A DNA stretch of 64,000 nucleotides from Xanthomonas sp. 10-10 (GTDB taxonomy: Bacteria; Pseudomonadota; Gammaproteobacteria; Xanthomonadales; Xanthomonadaceae): contig NZ_CP144460.1 of NCBI RefSeq assembly GCF_040182365.1, positions 4,890,935 through 4,954,934 on the forward strand, given 5' to 3'. Of the stretch, positions 28,239 through 36,545 are shown piece by piece. Positions within the stretch are counted from its first letter, which is position 1. The number at the start of each line of letters is the position of its first letter. The notes beneath the pieces are model-generated. The model did not search any database, had not been told where the DNA came from, and worked only from the letters and a program-made list of their open reading frames with translations. The position numbers were made by a program, and so were the translations under genes.

Positions 28239-29969
28239 ATGACCAACTTCAATCGCCGCTTGCGGTTACGCAGTTTGACGCTCATTCCCTGCCTGCTTGC
28301 CAGCGCAGTGGCTTTCGCCCAGCCCGGCCCCGCCACCGCGCAGCAGTCGGTGTCGTCCCTGGATGCCCAGGCGTTCGCGCGCTCCGGCCAGGTGTGGAGC
28401 GCCTTCGGCAGCAATCTCCCGTTCGCCAGCCCCACCAACTGGCCCTCCGCCGGTGGCGGTTACTTCAACGCGCGCTTCGCACCGGGCGAGTGGAAGATCA
28501 ATCGCACCACCGTCAAAGGCCTCAAGCCGGCCTGGACCCTGACCACCACCGGCGACATCTCGGCCACGCCTAGCGTGGAAGGCGGCACCCTGTATGTGCC
28601 CGACTGGGGCGGCACCCTGTACAGCGTCGACACCCAGACCGGCAAGCCGAACTGGCAGGCCAAGTTGTCCGACTACACCGGCAACGCCGCCTCGGTGACG
28701 CGCAACACCCCGGCCATCAGCGCCAAGAGCATCATCGTCGGCGACCAGGCTGCAGGCACCGTGCTGGCGATCGACAAGAAGACCGGCAAGCTGTTGTGGA
28801 AGACCACCGCCGAAGCCAACCCGCAGGCGCGCATCACCTCCTCGCCGGTGATCTACGGCAACCGCATCTACGTGCCCGTATCTTCCGGCGACTGGGGCAA
28901 CCTCGACTCGACCCATACCTTCAGTTTCCGCGGCAGCGTCGTGGCGCTGGATCTGAACACCGGCAAGAAGCTGTGGCAGTTCTACAACGTGCCCGAAGGC
29001 TACACCGGCGCCTCGGTGTGGGGCCAGGTGGCGATCGATCCGATCAGCCGCCGCCTGTATTTCGGCACCGGCAACAACTACAACATTCCGCAGAGCGTGG
29101 GCAACTGCGTCTCCAATGCGCGCTCCTACCGCGGTAGCGAGCTGACCGTGCAGGACGAACTGAACTGCATGGCGCCGGATAACTACGTCGACTCGGTGGT
29201 GGCGTTGAATCTGGATACCGGCAAGCTGGCCTGGGCCAATCGCGCACAGGGTTACGACGCATGGAACCTGTCGTGCATCGTCGCACCCACCAACGGCCTG
29301 TGCCCCAACACGCAGGCAACCAACCTGACCGGCCCCGATTACGACTTCGGTGGTGCCGGCGTCCAGCTGTTCACCGTGTGGCGTGACGGCAAGCCGCAGC
29401 AGTTGGTCGGCGCAGGGCAAAAGAGCGGCATCTATTGGGCCTTCGACGCCAGGACCGGTGCCAAGGTGTGGTCGACCCAGGTCGGCCCCGGCGGCACCAC
29501 CGGCGGCGTCGAATGGGGCACCGCGTTCGACCCGTACAAGTCGCAGGTCTATGTGGCCATCAACAACAGCTCCAACGCCACCTACACCCTGGGGCCGGAC
29601 AACACCGTCAGCCACAACGGCGGCTCGTGGGCAGCGCTGGATGCCGCGACCGGCAAGATCAAATGGCAGGTCAAGGTGCCCGGCATCAACCGCGTGAATC
29701 CGACCGTGCCGGCCGGCGGCCAGGGCTCGCTGACTGTGTCGCCGAACCTGCTGTATGCCGGTTCGATGGCAGGCAACATGGTTGCCCTCGATACCGATAC
29801 CGGCGCCACGCTGTGGAACTACGACGCCACCGGCTCGGTCATCAGCTCGCCGGCCGTGGTCAATGGTGCGTTGTACTGGGGCGCCGGCTACGGCCGCTTC
29901 AACTTCGGTACCGCCGCGACCAGCAATCAGCTGATCAAGTTCGTACCGGACAGCAGCGCGGCCAAATAA
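28239..29969 (+). CDS. Secreted PQQ-type beta-propeller protein (quinoprotein-like)
   Basis: 576 residues: signal peptide (RRLRLRSLTLIPCLLASAVAFA), then repeated propeller blades of the quinoprotein dehydrogenase type, with tryptophan-docking-like repeats such as GTLYSVDTQTGKPNWQ, GTVLAIDKKTGKLLWK, GSVVALDLNTGKKLWQ and GNMVALDTDTGATLWN. Resembles polyvinyl-alcohol-dehydrogenase-like PQQ proteins. No haem motif (CxxCH) is present, and I cannot confirm the PQQ or calcium ligands, so it may be an enzyme or a non-catalytic binding propeller. Periplasmic. It stands alone between two hairpins. A link to the cellobionate genes upstream is possible but not shown. Confidence 0.85.
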   Translation: MTNFNRRLRLRSLTLIPCLLASAVAFAQPGPATAQQSVSSLDAQAFARSGQVWSAFGSNLPFASPTNWPSAGGGYFNARFAPGEWKINRTTVKGLKPAWTLTTTGDISATPSVEGGTLYVPDWGGTLYSVDTQTGKPNWQAKLSDYTGNAASVTRNTPAISAKSIIVGDQAAGTVLAIDKKTGKLLWKTTAEANPQARITSSPVIYGNRIYVPVSSGDWGNLDSTHTFSFRGSVVALDLNTGKKLWQFYNVPEGYTGASVWGQVAIDPISRRLYFGTGNNYNIPQSVGNCVSNARSYRGSELTVQDELNCMAPDNYVDSVVALNLDTGKLAWANRAQGYDAWNLSCIVAPTNGLCPNTQATNLTGPDYDFGGAGVQLFTVWRDGKPQQLVGAGQKSGIYWAFDARTGAKVWSTQVGPGGTTGGVEWGTAFDPYKSQVYVAINNSSNATYTLGPDNTVSHNGGSWAALDAATGKIKWQVKVPGINRVNPTVPAGGQGSLTVSPNLLYAGSMAGNMVALDTDTGATLWNYDATGSVISSPAVVNGALYWGAGYGRFNFGTAATSNQLIKFVPDSSAAK

Positions 29970-30013
29970 GCGGCTAGCACCTGCTCTGCGTCGAGTGACG
30001 CACAGTGATGGCA

Positions 30014-30050
30014 AAACGACGGCGCCACCTTCGGGTGGCGTCGTTGTATA
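30014..30050 (+). terminator. Terminator after the quinoprotein gene
   Basis: GC-rich stem GCGCCACC / GGTGGCGT around a stable TTCG loop, flanked by AACGAC and GTCGTT that extend pairing with a small bulge, then TGTAT. It begins about 45 bp after the stop codon. Confidence 0.7.
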
Positions 30051-30123
30051 CGGTCGCAACGTGTGTCGGTGCTGGCCGCGACACCGACGCACATGCCGGA
30101 ACGTTGCGGCAGCGGCATGATCG

Positions 30124-30351
30124 CTACAGGCGCGTGACCTGACACAACCGGATCTGCCCCGCTTCCAGCCCATGCGCCTCGGCCGCGCGACGGCGCAAGG
30201 CGCACACCAGTCCGGCGGCATCCAGCTTGCCATCGGCAGGCACCTCCACGCTGTGGGCAAGTTGTCCCCACAGCACCGGCCGACCATCGCAATAGCCTTC
30301 GTAGTCGGCGAAGTAATGCAGCTGGCGCCGCTCAGGTACCGACGTGGACAT
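30124..30351 (-). CDS. Small hypothetical protein in the AroQ-like gene group
   Basis: 75 residues beginning MSTSVPERRQLHYFADYEGY; no family recognised. The start lies inside the end of the upstream AroQ-like gene (20-bp overlap, different frame), and the stop is 4 bp from the region's end hairpin, so it is the third gene of a compact minus-strand unit. No signal peptide or membrane segment. Codon use resembles the neighbours, which favours a real gene, but it is short. Confidence 0.55.
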   Translation of the reverse strand: MSTSVPERRQLHYFADYEGYCDGRPVLWGQLAHSVEVPADGKLDAAGLVCALRRRAAEAHGLEAGQIRLCQVTRL

Positions 30352-30781
30352 CGCCCTGGATCTCCGTGCAGCCCAGATGTTCCAACGCGATTTCCAGCCC
30401 CAGCAGATAGCTCTGCGCGCAGTAGCCGCGCACCGTCGCAATGCATTCGCCAAGACCTGCCGGCAGGCAGCGCTCCGGCCGGTCGGTGCTGTCGTCATGC
30501 GTTTCCACGTAGGGATAGCGTAACGACGCCAGTACCCGGTGCAGGCGTACGCTGCCCACGCAGCTGCCCGGATCGATCAACGCAATTTCCATCCGCGCCT
30601 GCCCGGCCACGCACAAGGCATCCAGCAGTTCCTGCTCCGACCCGCAGGCCCGCAACGCCACTGTCTTGCCCGCATCCCCGGCGCACTGCACCAGCTGCCG
30701 GATCACGGCCCGCGGCAAAGGCTGCGGCCCACGCACCAGTGGCGAGGATGCTTCCGGCCCACGTACGATCATGATCGACAT
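30332..30781 (-). CDS. Degenerate type-II dehydroquinase (AroQ)-fold protein 1
   Basis: 149 residues, the usual AroQ length. The flavodoxin-like pattern of AroQ is recognisable: N-terminal strand SIMIVRGPEA, central IALIDPGSCVGSVRLHRVLA (where AroQ has INPGAYTHTSxALRDAL), PYVETH (where AroQ has PVIEVH) and the C-terminal GYLLGLEIALEHL-like helix. The catalytic NLNLLGxREPxxYG loop and the SNxxxRExxRxxS region are missing or replaced, so dehydratase activity is unlikely. A paralogue lies 10 bp upstream. Probable regulatory or binding role, but this is inference. The ATG at 30781 sits at the expected fold start. Confidence 0.6.
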   Translation of the reverse strand: MSIMIVRGPEASSPLVRGPQPLPRAVIRQLVQCAGDAGKTVALRACGSEQELLDALCVAGQARMEIALIDPGSCVGSVRLHRVLASLRYPYVETHDDSTDRPERCLPAGLGECIATVRGYCAQSYLLGLEIALEHLGCTEIQGDVHVGT

Positions 30782-30791
30782 GCCGGCGTCC

Positions 30792-31217
30792 TCAGGCAGC
30801 CACGCGCAACGGCGCGTGCAACGACGGCAGACAACGCGCGGCAATGCCCAGCGACATCGCATATGCGCGCGACGCATCGTGCGGGGCAATCACCACCGCC
30901 AACGGCGCATGCTGCGGATGCAGCCACGGCTCCAACTCCTGCCCAGCATCGGTGTGCAGCTCGATGTATGGGGTGGGCAATGCATCCACCGCCGCACGCA
31001 AGGCCCTGGCACAGCTGCGCTCGGACAAGGGCAGATCGCCCGAGTCCAGCAGCACCAGTTCCACCTCGGAATCGCCACCGGCTGCCTGCAGCCCGGCAAT
31101 CAAGCTGTCCACGTCGGCACAGGCCAGCGTACGCAACGTACGGCCGGCGCATTCGGCCTGCATCGGCGCCCATTGCGCCGGATCGGCCTGCGGGCCTTGC
31201 AAAATCAGGATACACAT
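30792..31217 (-). CDS. Degenerate type-II dehydroquinase (AroQ)-fold protein 2
   Basis: 141 residues, with the same layout as its neighbour: strand CILILQGPQAD, central VLLDSGDLPLSERSCARAL, then PYIELHTDAG (cf. PVIEVH of AroQ) and a C-terminal AYAMSLGIAARCL helix. The catalytic Asn/Arg/Tyr loop and the Ser-Asn/Arg segment are absent, so this copy too looks non-catalytic. First gene of a three-gene minus-strand unit, divergent from the J-protein/Hsp70 operon across 253 bp. The family call rests on pattern only. Confidence 0.6.
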   Translation of the reverse strand: MCILILQGPQADPAQWAPMQAECAGRTLRTLACADVDSLIAGLQAAGGDSEVELVLLDSGDLPLSERSCARALRAAVDALPTPYIELHTDAGQELEPWLHPQHAPLAVVIAPHDASRAYAMSLGIAARCLPSLHAPLRVAA

Positions 31218-31470
31218 CGTGTTTGGCTCAACGCACCACTGTGCGGGAGTGCCAAGGTAGATCTGCGCGGCGTAAAGAGGCTAGGCACGTTCCGATGTGC
31301 TGACATAAAGAGTACGTAATGGCTGCATGTACCGATTCATTCACAGCCCCATCCGCCCTGTAGGACAGCGGCGTAAAGTTCCTCCGCCACCGGTCGATAA
31401 CGCGTGATTGGAGCCGGGAGCAGGTCAGGATGGAACGCGATCACCCCATCGGGATTGCAGGGTTGCAACG

Positions 31471-33159
31471 ATGAGCTGGGCAATGGAAGCGCTGGATCTC
31501 CCAGCTGATGCCGATGCGCGCGCGATCAAGCGCGCGTACGCCGTACGCCTTAAAACCGCTCGCCCGGATGATGATCCGGTGGCATTCCAGCAACTGCACG
31601 AAACCTATCAGGCCGCATTGGCTTACGCAGCACGTACCGAACAAGCTAGCGACGACGACGCTGACAACACGCCGGCGCAGATCGTCACATCGACAGCCGA
31701 AGCATTGTCGGAAAGCCAGCGTTCCAGGACGCAACCGCGGCGCTCGCTGGCTGCATATATTGAAGACCCTGCGCTTGAGGCAGAAATCGAGCGCTGGCAA
31801 GATGGCGCGCACGTGCAGGAATGCGCTGCACATATCCTGGCGGCAGCGCAAGACATGCCCGACGAGAGCTTTTCCGCATGGTTGAACGCCCTGCCGGAAT
31901 GGTGGTCGCTGGAGCTGCGTCCGCAAATTGGTCAGGCCCTCGCTGGCCTTGTGGAAGACCAACGCTTACCGGTCACCGATGCGACTTTTGATCTGCTGAT
32001 CGCAAGCTTTGGCGACGATGCCGAGGCCGATGGCTCTCATCTGCTATGGGCTGCGCGGGTGATGGACGTGGCCCTGGGGCAGCCGCCGGAGTCTTTCGAA
32101 CACTGGATGCGGCACCGTCTTGATGCGTGGTCCCCCTATCAGAACTTCATGATCAGCCAGCACGTCTCGCGGGCGCTCGGAATACAACGTCCAACCCTGG
32201 GTCTGGCAACCATCGATACGCTGATGAAGGCCTTTGGCTGGCATCATGCGCTGGTAGACGATGACGACCTCGCCTGGCTGCAGGCGGCACGCAGCACAGC
32301 GCGCAAGCAGGAACTGGCTTTGCGACGTGAGTCGGCGCTGGCACTCGATGGCGATGCCGAAGTGCTGGCCTACGAGTTGACAGTGGCTGGATGGGACGGG
32401 ATGACGCCACAGTGGGCAGCTGCACTGCGCTCCCGTCTGGCACGGCCACCCTCGCCATGGCGCTCCCTGACGACCGCGCTACTACCGGCACGGCCTGCAT
32501 GGATGTACCGCTTCTGCAGCATCGTGCAGCGGTGGTTTCCACACCAGTTGCCCGAATCGGTGCATGCGCAGAATCTGCGTTTCTGGATACAGATCGGTAA
32601 CCCGCAGCGCCCCCACGGCCGTCAGTTGGGCTTGGGCCTGGCGCGAGGACTTTGCGTTGCCGCCCTGCTTGCCATCGGCTCCGGCTTATTGGCGATCCTT
32701 TCGACCATTCATCCCGAGACTGAGAATGCAACCTGGGCGTTCCGTAGCATTGGATGGGGTTTGGTGGGCTGGAGTGCGCTGGTACTCGTCCACCTGGGTG
32801 CGCAGTGGCAGGCGCGTAGACTCATGTCCGACGCGCACAAGCGCATCGCGCACCGCTGGTTGTTGCCTGCGGCCATGACCGCAGGCATTGCCGGCACGGC
32901 AGGTGGATGGGGTGATGGCGTGGTGGGTGCGGCCATGGGCGCTGCCTTGGTCTGCATGGCGATGTACCGCGTCATGGGGCGCATGGTTCCGCCACCGGCA
33001 GTCAAGGCGCCACAATCGCTCGTCATTTCGGGGGTTATCGGGCTCGCTTCGGCGGCGATGGGTGCGAGCCTGTGGCCCGGGTTGGCCGTCGCTCTACTGC
33101 TTTGGCTGGTGTCGCTTGTGCAAGACGTGCAGCACGACGACCTGTCCATCCTCAATTGA
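31471..33159 (+). CDS. Membrane protein with divergent N-terminal J-domain
   Basis: 562 residues. The first 55 form a J-domain-like helix pair (ALDLPADADARAIKRAYAVR, then FQQLHETYQAAL), but the invariant HPD is RPD (Arg31-Pro32-Asp33, TARPDDDP). A long central region, probably alpha-helical, is followed by four to six membrane segments in the last 160 residues, so it is anchored in the inner membrane with a cytosolic J-domain. It begins an operon with an Hsp70 (28-bp gap) and a second similar protein. It resembles the Djl co-chaperones that partner HscC in E. coli. Confidence 0.85.
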   Translation: MSWAMEALDLPADADARAIKRAYAVRLKTARPDDDPVAFQQLHETYQAALAYAARTEQASDDDADNTPAQIVTSTAEALSESQRSRTQPRRSLAAYIEDPALEAEIERWQDGAHVQECAAHILAAAQDMPDESFSAWLNALPEWWSLELRPQIGQALAGLVEDQRLPVTDATFDLLIASFGDDAEADGSHLLWAARVMDVALGQPPESFEHWMRHRLDAWSPYQNFMISQHVSRALGIQRPTLGLATIDTLMKAFGWHHALVDDDDLAWLQAARSTARKQELALRRESALALDGDAEVLAYELTVAGWDGMTPQWAAALRSRLARPPSPWRSLTTALLPARPAWMYRFCSIVQRWFPHQLPESVHAQNLRFWIQIGNPQRPHGRQLGLGLARGLCVAALLAIGSGLLAILSTIHPETENATWAFRSIGWGLVGWSALVLVHLGAQWQARRLMSDAHKRIAHRWLLPAAMTAGIAGTAGGWGDGVVGAAMGAALVCMAMYRVMGRMVPPPAVKAPQSLVISGVIGLASAAMGASLWPGLAVALLLWLVSLVQDVQHDDLSILN

Positions 33160-33187
33160 AATTTCATAGACGCTAAAGGATTCCGTC

Positions 33188-34879
33188 ATGATCGTAGGTA
33201 TCGACCTGGGCACTACGCACTCGCTGATCGGCGTGCACGATGCCGAGGGTGGGAGGTTGTTTTCCAATCCGCATGGCAGCCTGCTGACACCGTCGGTGAT
33301 CAGCATCGGCGACGACGGCAGCCTGCTCGTCGGCCAGCCGGCGCGCGAGCGCCTGGTGACACATCCATATCTGAGCGTGGCTGCGTTCAAACGCTGGATG
33401 GGCAGTCCGCGCGAGACCAAACTGGGCCAGCGCAGCTTCCGCCCCGAAGAGTTATCTGCACTGATCCTGCGCTCGTTGATTGCCGATGCCGAAGCGGCGC
33501 TAGGCAGCAGGATCGAAGAAGCGGTGATCAGCGTACCGGCATACTTTTCCGATGCGCAGCGCAAAGCCACGCGCGTGGCCGGGGAGCTGGCGGGTATTCG
33601 CGTGGAACGGCTGATCAACGAGCCCACCGCCGCCGCGCTCGCCTACGGGCTGCAGGAACGTGGCGGCGAAGGTCGCGTGCTGGTACTGGACCTGGGTGGT
33701 GGCACGTTCGATGTGTCGCTGCTGGAAATGTTCGATGGCGTGGTCGAAGTACACGCCAGTGCCGGCGACAACTTTCTCGGCGGCGAGGATTTTCTCGAGG
33801 TGCTCGTGGAAGGCTTTTGTGCCGAGCATCGTCTCGATGCGGCCAAGCTAGCACCCGGCGACAGTGCGCAGCTGCGCCGCCGGCTGGAACAGCTCAAGCG
33901 CGAGCTGAGTACGCAGGCACAAGGCACGCTCAACGTGAGCATGGCGGGACACAGCTATACCTGGGAAGTCGACGAAGCACGCTTTGCGCAGCTGGCCGAG
34001 CCGTTGCTGCAGCGTATGCGTGCGCCGATCGAGCGCGCCTTGCGCGATGCAAAGCTCAAACCTTCGGAGCTGGACGACATCGTGCTGGTTGGCGGTGCAG
34101 TGCGCATGCCGATGATCAGCCGCCTGGCCACCCGCATGCTTGGCCGGCTACCGCTGCGTCATGTCAACCCGGATCACGCCATCGCGCTGGGCGCGGTCGT
34201 CGCTGCCGGCCTGAAAAGCCGCGACGAGAGCCTGCGCGAAGTGGTGCTCACCGATGTATGCCCGTACACCCTGGGTACGCAGGTGGCGCGTCAAGGCAAC
34301 GACGGCAAGGTGCGTTCCGGCTATTTCCATCCCATCATCCCGCGCAACAGCGTGGTACCGGTGAGCCGCGAGGATCGCTTCTATCCAATGAACGAGCAGC
34401 AGAGCCACGTCATCATCGATGTCTACCAGGGCGAAAATCCCATGGTGGAAAAGAACATCAAGCTGGGAGAACTGCGCGTTGCGCTGGATCTCAAGCGGTC
34501 ACGCAACGAGCAAGGGGTGCTGACCCGCTTCACCTACGATGTCGATGGGCTGCTGCAAGTCGAGGTGATCGAGGATGCCACCGGCAAGCGTCACGAGCTG
34601 GTACTGGAACAGAATCCAGGGCTGCTCGATCGTGAGGAGATCGCGCGGCGGCTGCAGGCATTGGCGGCCATCAAGGTGCATCCGCGCGACCAGCAGCAGA
34701 ATATTGCCCTGATGGCGCGTACCGAGCGCGTCTACGAGGAATACATCGACGCACGGCACATGGTGCAGCAGTGGATGGCGCAGTTCCGTGAGGTGCTCGA
34801 GAGCCAGGATCTGCCACGCATCGAACGCCACCGCGACGAACTTGCGCAGGCGTTGGACGAGCTGGAGGCGCGTGCATGA
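33188..34879 (+). CDS. hscC: Hsp70-class chaperone, HscC type
   Basis: 563 residues: an actin-like ATPase domain (GIDLGTTHS at 4-12, NEPTAAALAYG, DLGGGTFDV at 168-176, LVGGAVRMPMI) and a shortened substrate-binding part, as in HscC. It lacks the long lid and C-terminal EEVD-like tail of DnaK. A specialised ATP-driven chaperone acting with the J-domain proteins encoded on either side. Good ribosome site (AAAGGA); its stop overlaps the next start (ATGA), so the chaperone and the second co-chaperone are translationally coupled. Confidence 0.92.
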   Translation: MIVGIDLGTTHSLIGVHDAEGGRLFSNPHGSLLTPSVISIGDDGSLLVGQPARERLVTHPYLSVAAFKRWMGSPRETKLGQRSFRPEELSALILRSLIADAEAALGSRIEEAVISVPAYFSDAQRKATRVAGELAGIRVERLINEPTAAALAYGLQERGGEGRVLVLDLGGGTFDVSLLEMFDGVVEVHASAGDNFLGGEDFLEVLVEGFCAEHRLDAAKLAPGDSAQLRRRLEQLKRELSTQAQGTLNVSMAGHSYTWEVDEARFAQLAEPLLQRMRAPIERALRDAKLKPSELDDIVLVGGAVRMPMISRLATRMLGRLPLRHVNPDHAIALGAVVAAGLKSRDESLREVVLTDVCPYTLGTQVARQGNDGKVRSGYFHPIIPRNSVVPVSREDRFYPMNEQQSHVIIDVYQGENPMVEKNIKLGELRVALDLKRSRNEQGVLTRFTYDVDGLLQVEVIEDATGKRHELVLEQNPGLLDREEIARRLQALAAIKVHPRDQQQNIALMARTERVYEEYIDARHMVQQWMAQFREVLESQDLPRIERHRDELAQALDELEARA

Positions 34880-36396
34880 AGTGGGCGCTGGAAGCGCTTG
34901 GCCTGGAGGTGGATGCAGATGCGCGTGCGATCAAGCGCGCATACGCAACACGCCTGAAAGTCACCCGCCCGGACGACGATCCTGTCGGTTTCCAGCAACT
35001 GCATGAAACCTACCAAGCCGCGCTCGCCTGGTCGCGTTACCGCGCAGAGAGGGCGATGGTCGACCAGGCCAATGACCAGCATGAAGAGGACACGTCTGAG
35101 ACCGTGGTGCACAACGACCGGTCTGCCGCGCCGCGACAGATCGCCCTGTCTCCAATACCGGACGCCCAATACGCTACCGCACAATGGCCCGAGTCGGCGC
35201 AGCCGGATGCAGCACCACGCCCGGCCCCTGCGATTTCTGTCGACTGGGTCGTGCCGCCGCAACCGCCGTTGCCCGACGTCGATGTGGAACAGGTGCAGCG
35301 ACGCATCCTGCGGCAGGCTGCCACAGTGGACCCGCAGGAACTGCGGCAATGGCTGACCGCACAACCGGAACTATGGTCGCTGGAGTTCAAGCCGCAGATC
35401 GGTCGTACCTTGCAGCGCTCCCTGCTGGCCGATGACCACGTGCTGATTGCAGACAACTATGACGTGCTGGCGGACTTCTTTGACTGGGAGCATGCGCTGG
35501 ATGCGCCCGACCTCTATCTGGTCGAACAGGCGCGTACACGGATGCATCGCCGGTGGCTGCTGCTACCGGCCGGGCACGGCCGGTTGGCCCGGGAGCTGCA
35601 GCACCGTGGTGATGCATCGGCCTCGCTGCCGCAGGTGCGCAAGCTGCTGGGATGGTTGGCGCCGGCAGAATCGGAGGGCGCCGCGCTTGCCGCAATGCTG
35701 TGGCCAGGTCGCGCCGACCGTATTCGCCGCCTGCTGGATCTGATCGGCTATCTCCCGGACGGCAGCAAGCCGCCAGCGCCGCTGGACCGGGAAAGTGCAC
35801 TGCGCTGGTACATCGCCAGCGAGCGGCACCTGTTCAATCCGGTGGTCGCAGTGCTGGGACTGGCGCGCAGCGCGATCGTGGGCAGCGTCTTTTTCCTGCT
35901 GTGCCTGTTGCTGGCCATGCTCGACCATAATCCCGCGCCGGGCATGTCGCCGGTCCTGAAGGTTGGCCTATACGGCGCGGCCATCAGTATCGTCGGCTGG
36001 TCCGCCTGGTATTGCCTGACGTCGCTAGGGCGTTGGCAATGTCGGCCCGAGGCCGATCCGCGCGTGAAGCATCCTTGGTTGCAACGCCTGTTCATTCCGG
36101 CCATCGGCATGCTGGCCGGCGCATTGATCGTTGCCGGGCAGCAGAGCGCAGCAACCATCATCGCCTTGCCGTTGCTAGTGATGGCGCTTCTGCGCTGGGC
36201 AAGCCGCGAGGGCAAGACCTTCACGTTTCGCTGGAGCTGGGGATGGATCTGGGCCGCGATCTTCCTCGCCAAGGCCGCCTTCGTCGCGCTTGGCGCACTG
36301 ATCGCGTATCCAGCCGTCGCGCTGCTGGCGACCGCAATCGCCTGGGGCGCGGACATGATCTCGCAGTGGAAGTTCCGCAAGATCGCAACCCGCTGA
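34876..36396 (+). CDS. Second membrane J-domain-like protein of the hscC operon
   Basis: 506 residues, paralogous to the first gene of the operon: N-terminus KWALEALGLEVDADARAIKR, the same RPD (31-33) in place of HPD, FQQLHETYQAAL helix, Gln/Pro-rich linker (about 85-140), helical middle and four to six C-terminal membrane segments. The start overlaps the hscC stop by 4 nt. The two J-like proteins differ most in the middle, so they may deliver different clients or sit at different membrane sites. A GC hairpin follows the gene. Confidence 0.85.
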   Translation: MKWALEALGLEVDADARAIKRAYATRLKVTRPDDDPVGFQQLHETYQAALAWSRYRAERAMVDQANDQHEEDTSETVVHNDRSAAPRQIALSPIPDAQYATAQWPESAQPDAAPRPAPAISVDWVVPPQPPLPDVDVEQVQRRILRQAATVDPQELRQWLTAQPELWSLEFKPQIGRTLQRSLLADDHVLIADNYDVLADFFDWEHALDAPDLYLVEQARTRMHRRWLLLPAGHGRLARELQHRGDASASLPQVRKLLGWLAPAESEGAALAAMLWPGRADRIRRLLDLIGYLPDGSKPPAPLDRESALRWYIASERHLFNPVVAVLGLARSAIVGSVFFLLCLLLAMLDHNPAPGMSPVLKVGLYGAAISIVGWSAWYCLTSLGRWQCRPEADPRVKHPWLQRLFIPAIGMLAGALIVAGQQSAATIIALPLLVMALLRWASREGKTFTFRWSWGWIWAAIFLAKAAFVALGALIAYPAVALLATAIAWGADMISQWKFRKIATR

Positions 36397-36501
36397 TCAC
36401 TGACGGCGAACCCACCCCATGCCCTGACGGGATGCGATGGCGACGGGGCGCTGCGCGGGGTCGCCCCGCACGTCGCCGGATTTGCTCGGTGGTGTGACCG
36501 C

Positions 36502-36523
36502 TGCGGGAGCTGGTGCTCCCGCA
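36502..36523. terminator. Hairpin between the convergent hscC operon and tamB
   Basis: Perfect 9-bp stem TGCGGGAGC / GCTCCCGCA with a TGGT loop, between two convergent genes (stop at 36396 and stop at 36546). No T-run follows on either strand, so its termination strength is uncertain; it may act on both transcripts. Confidence 0.5.
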
Positions 36524-36545
36524 TCTGGAAACGGAAGCAACGCGC

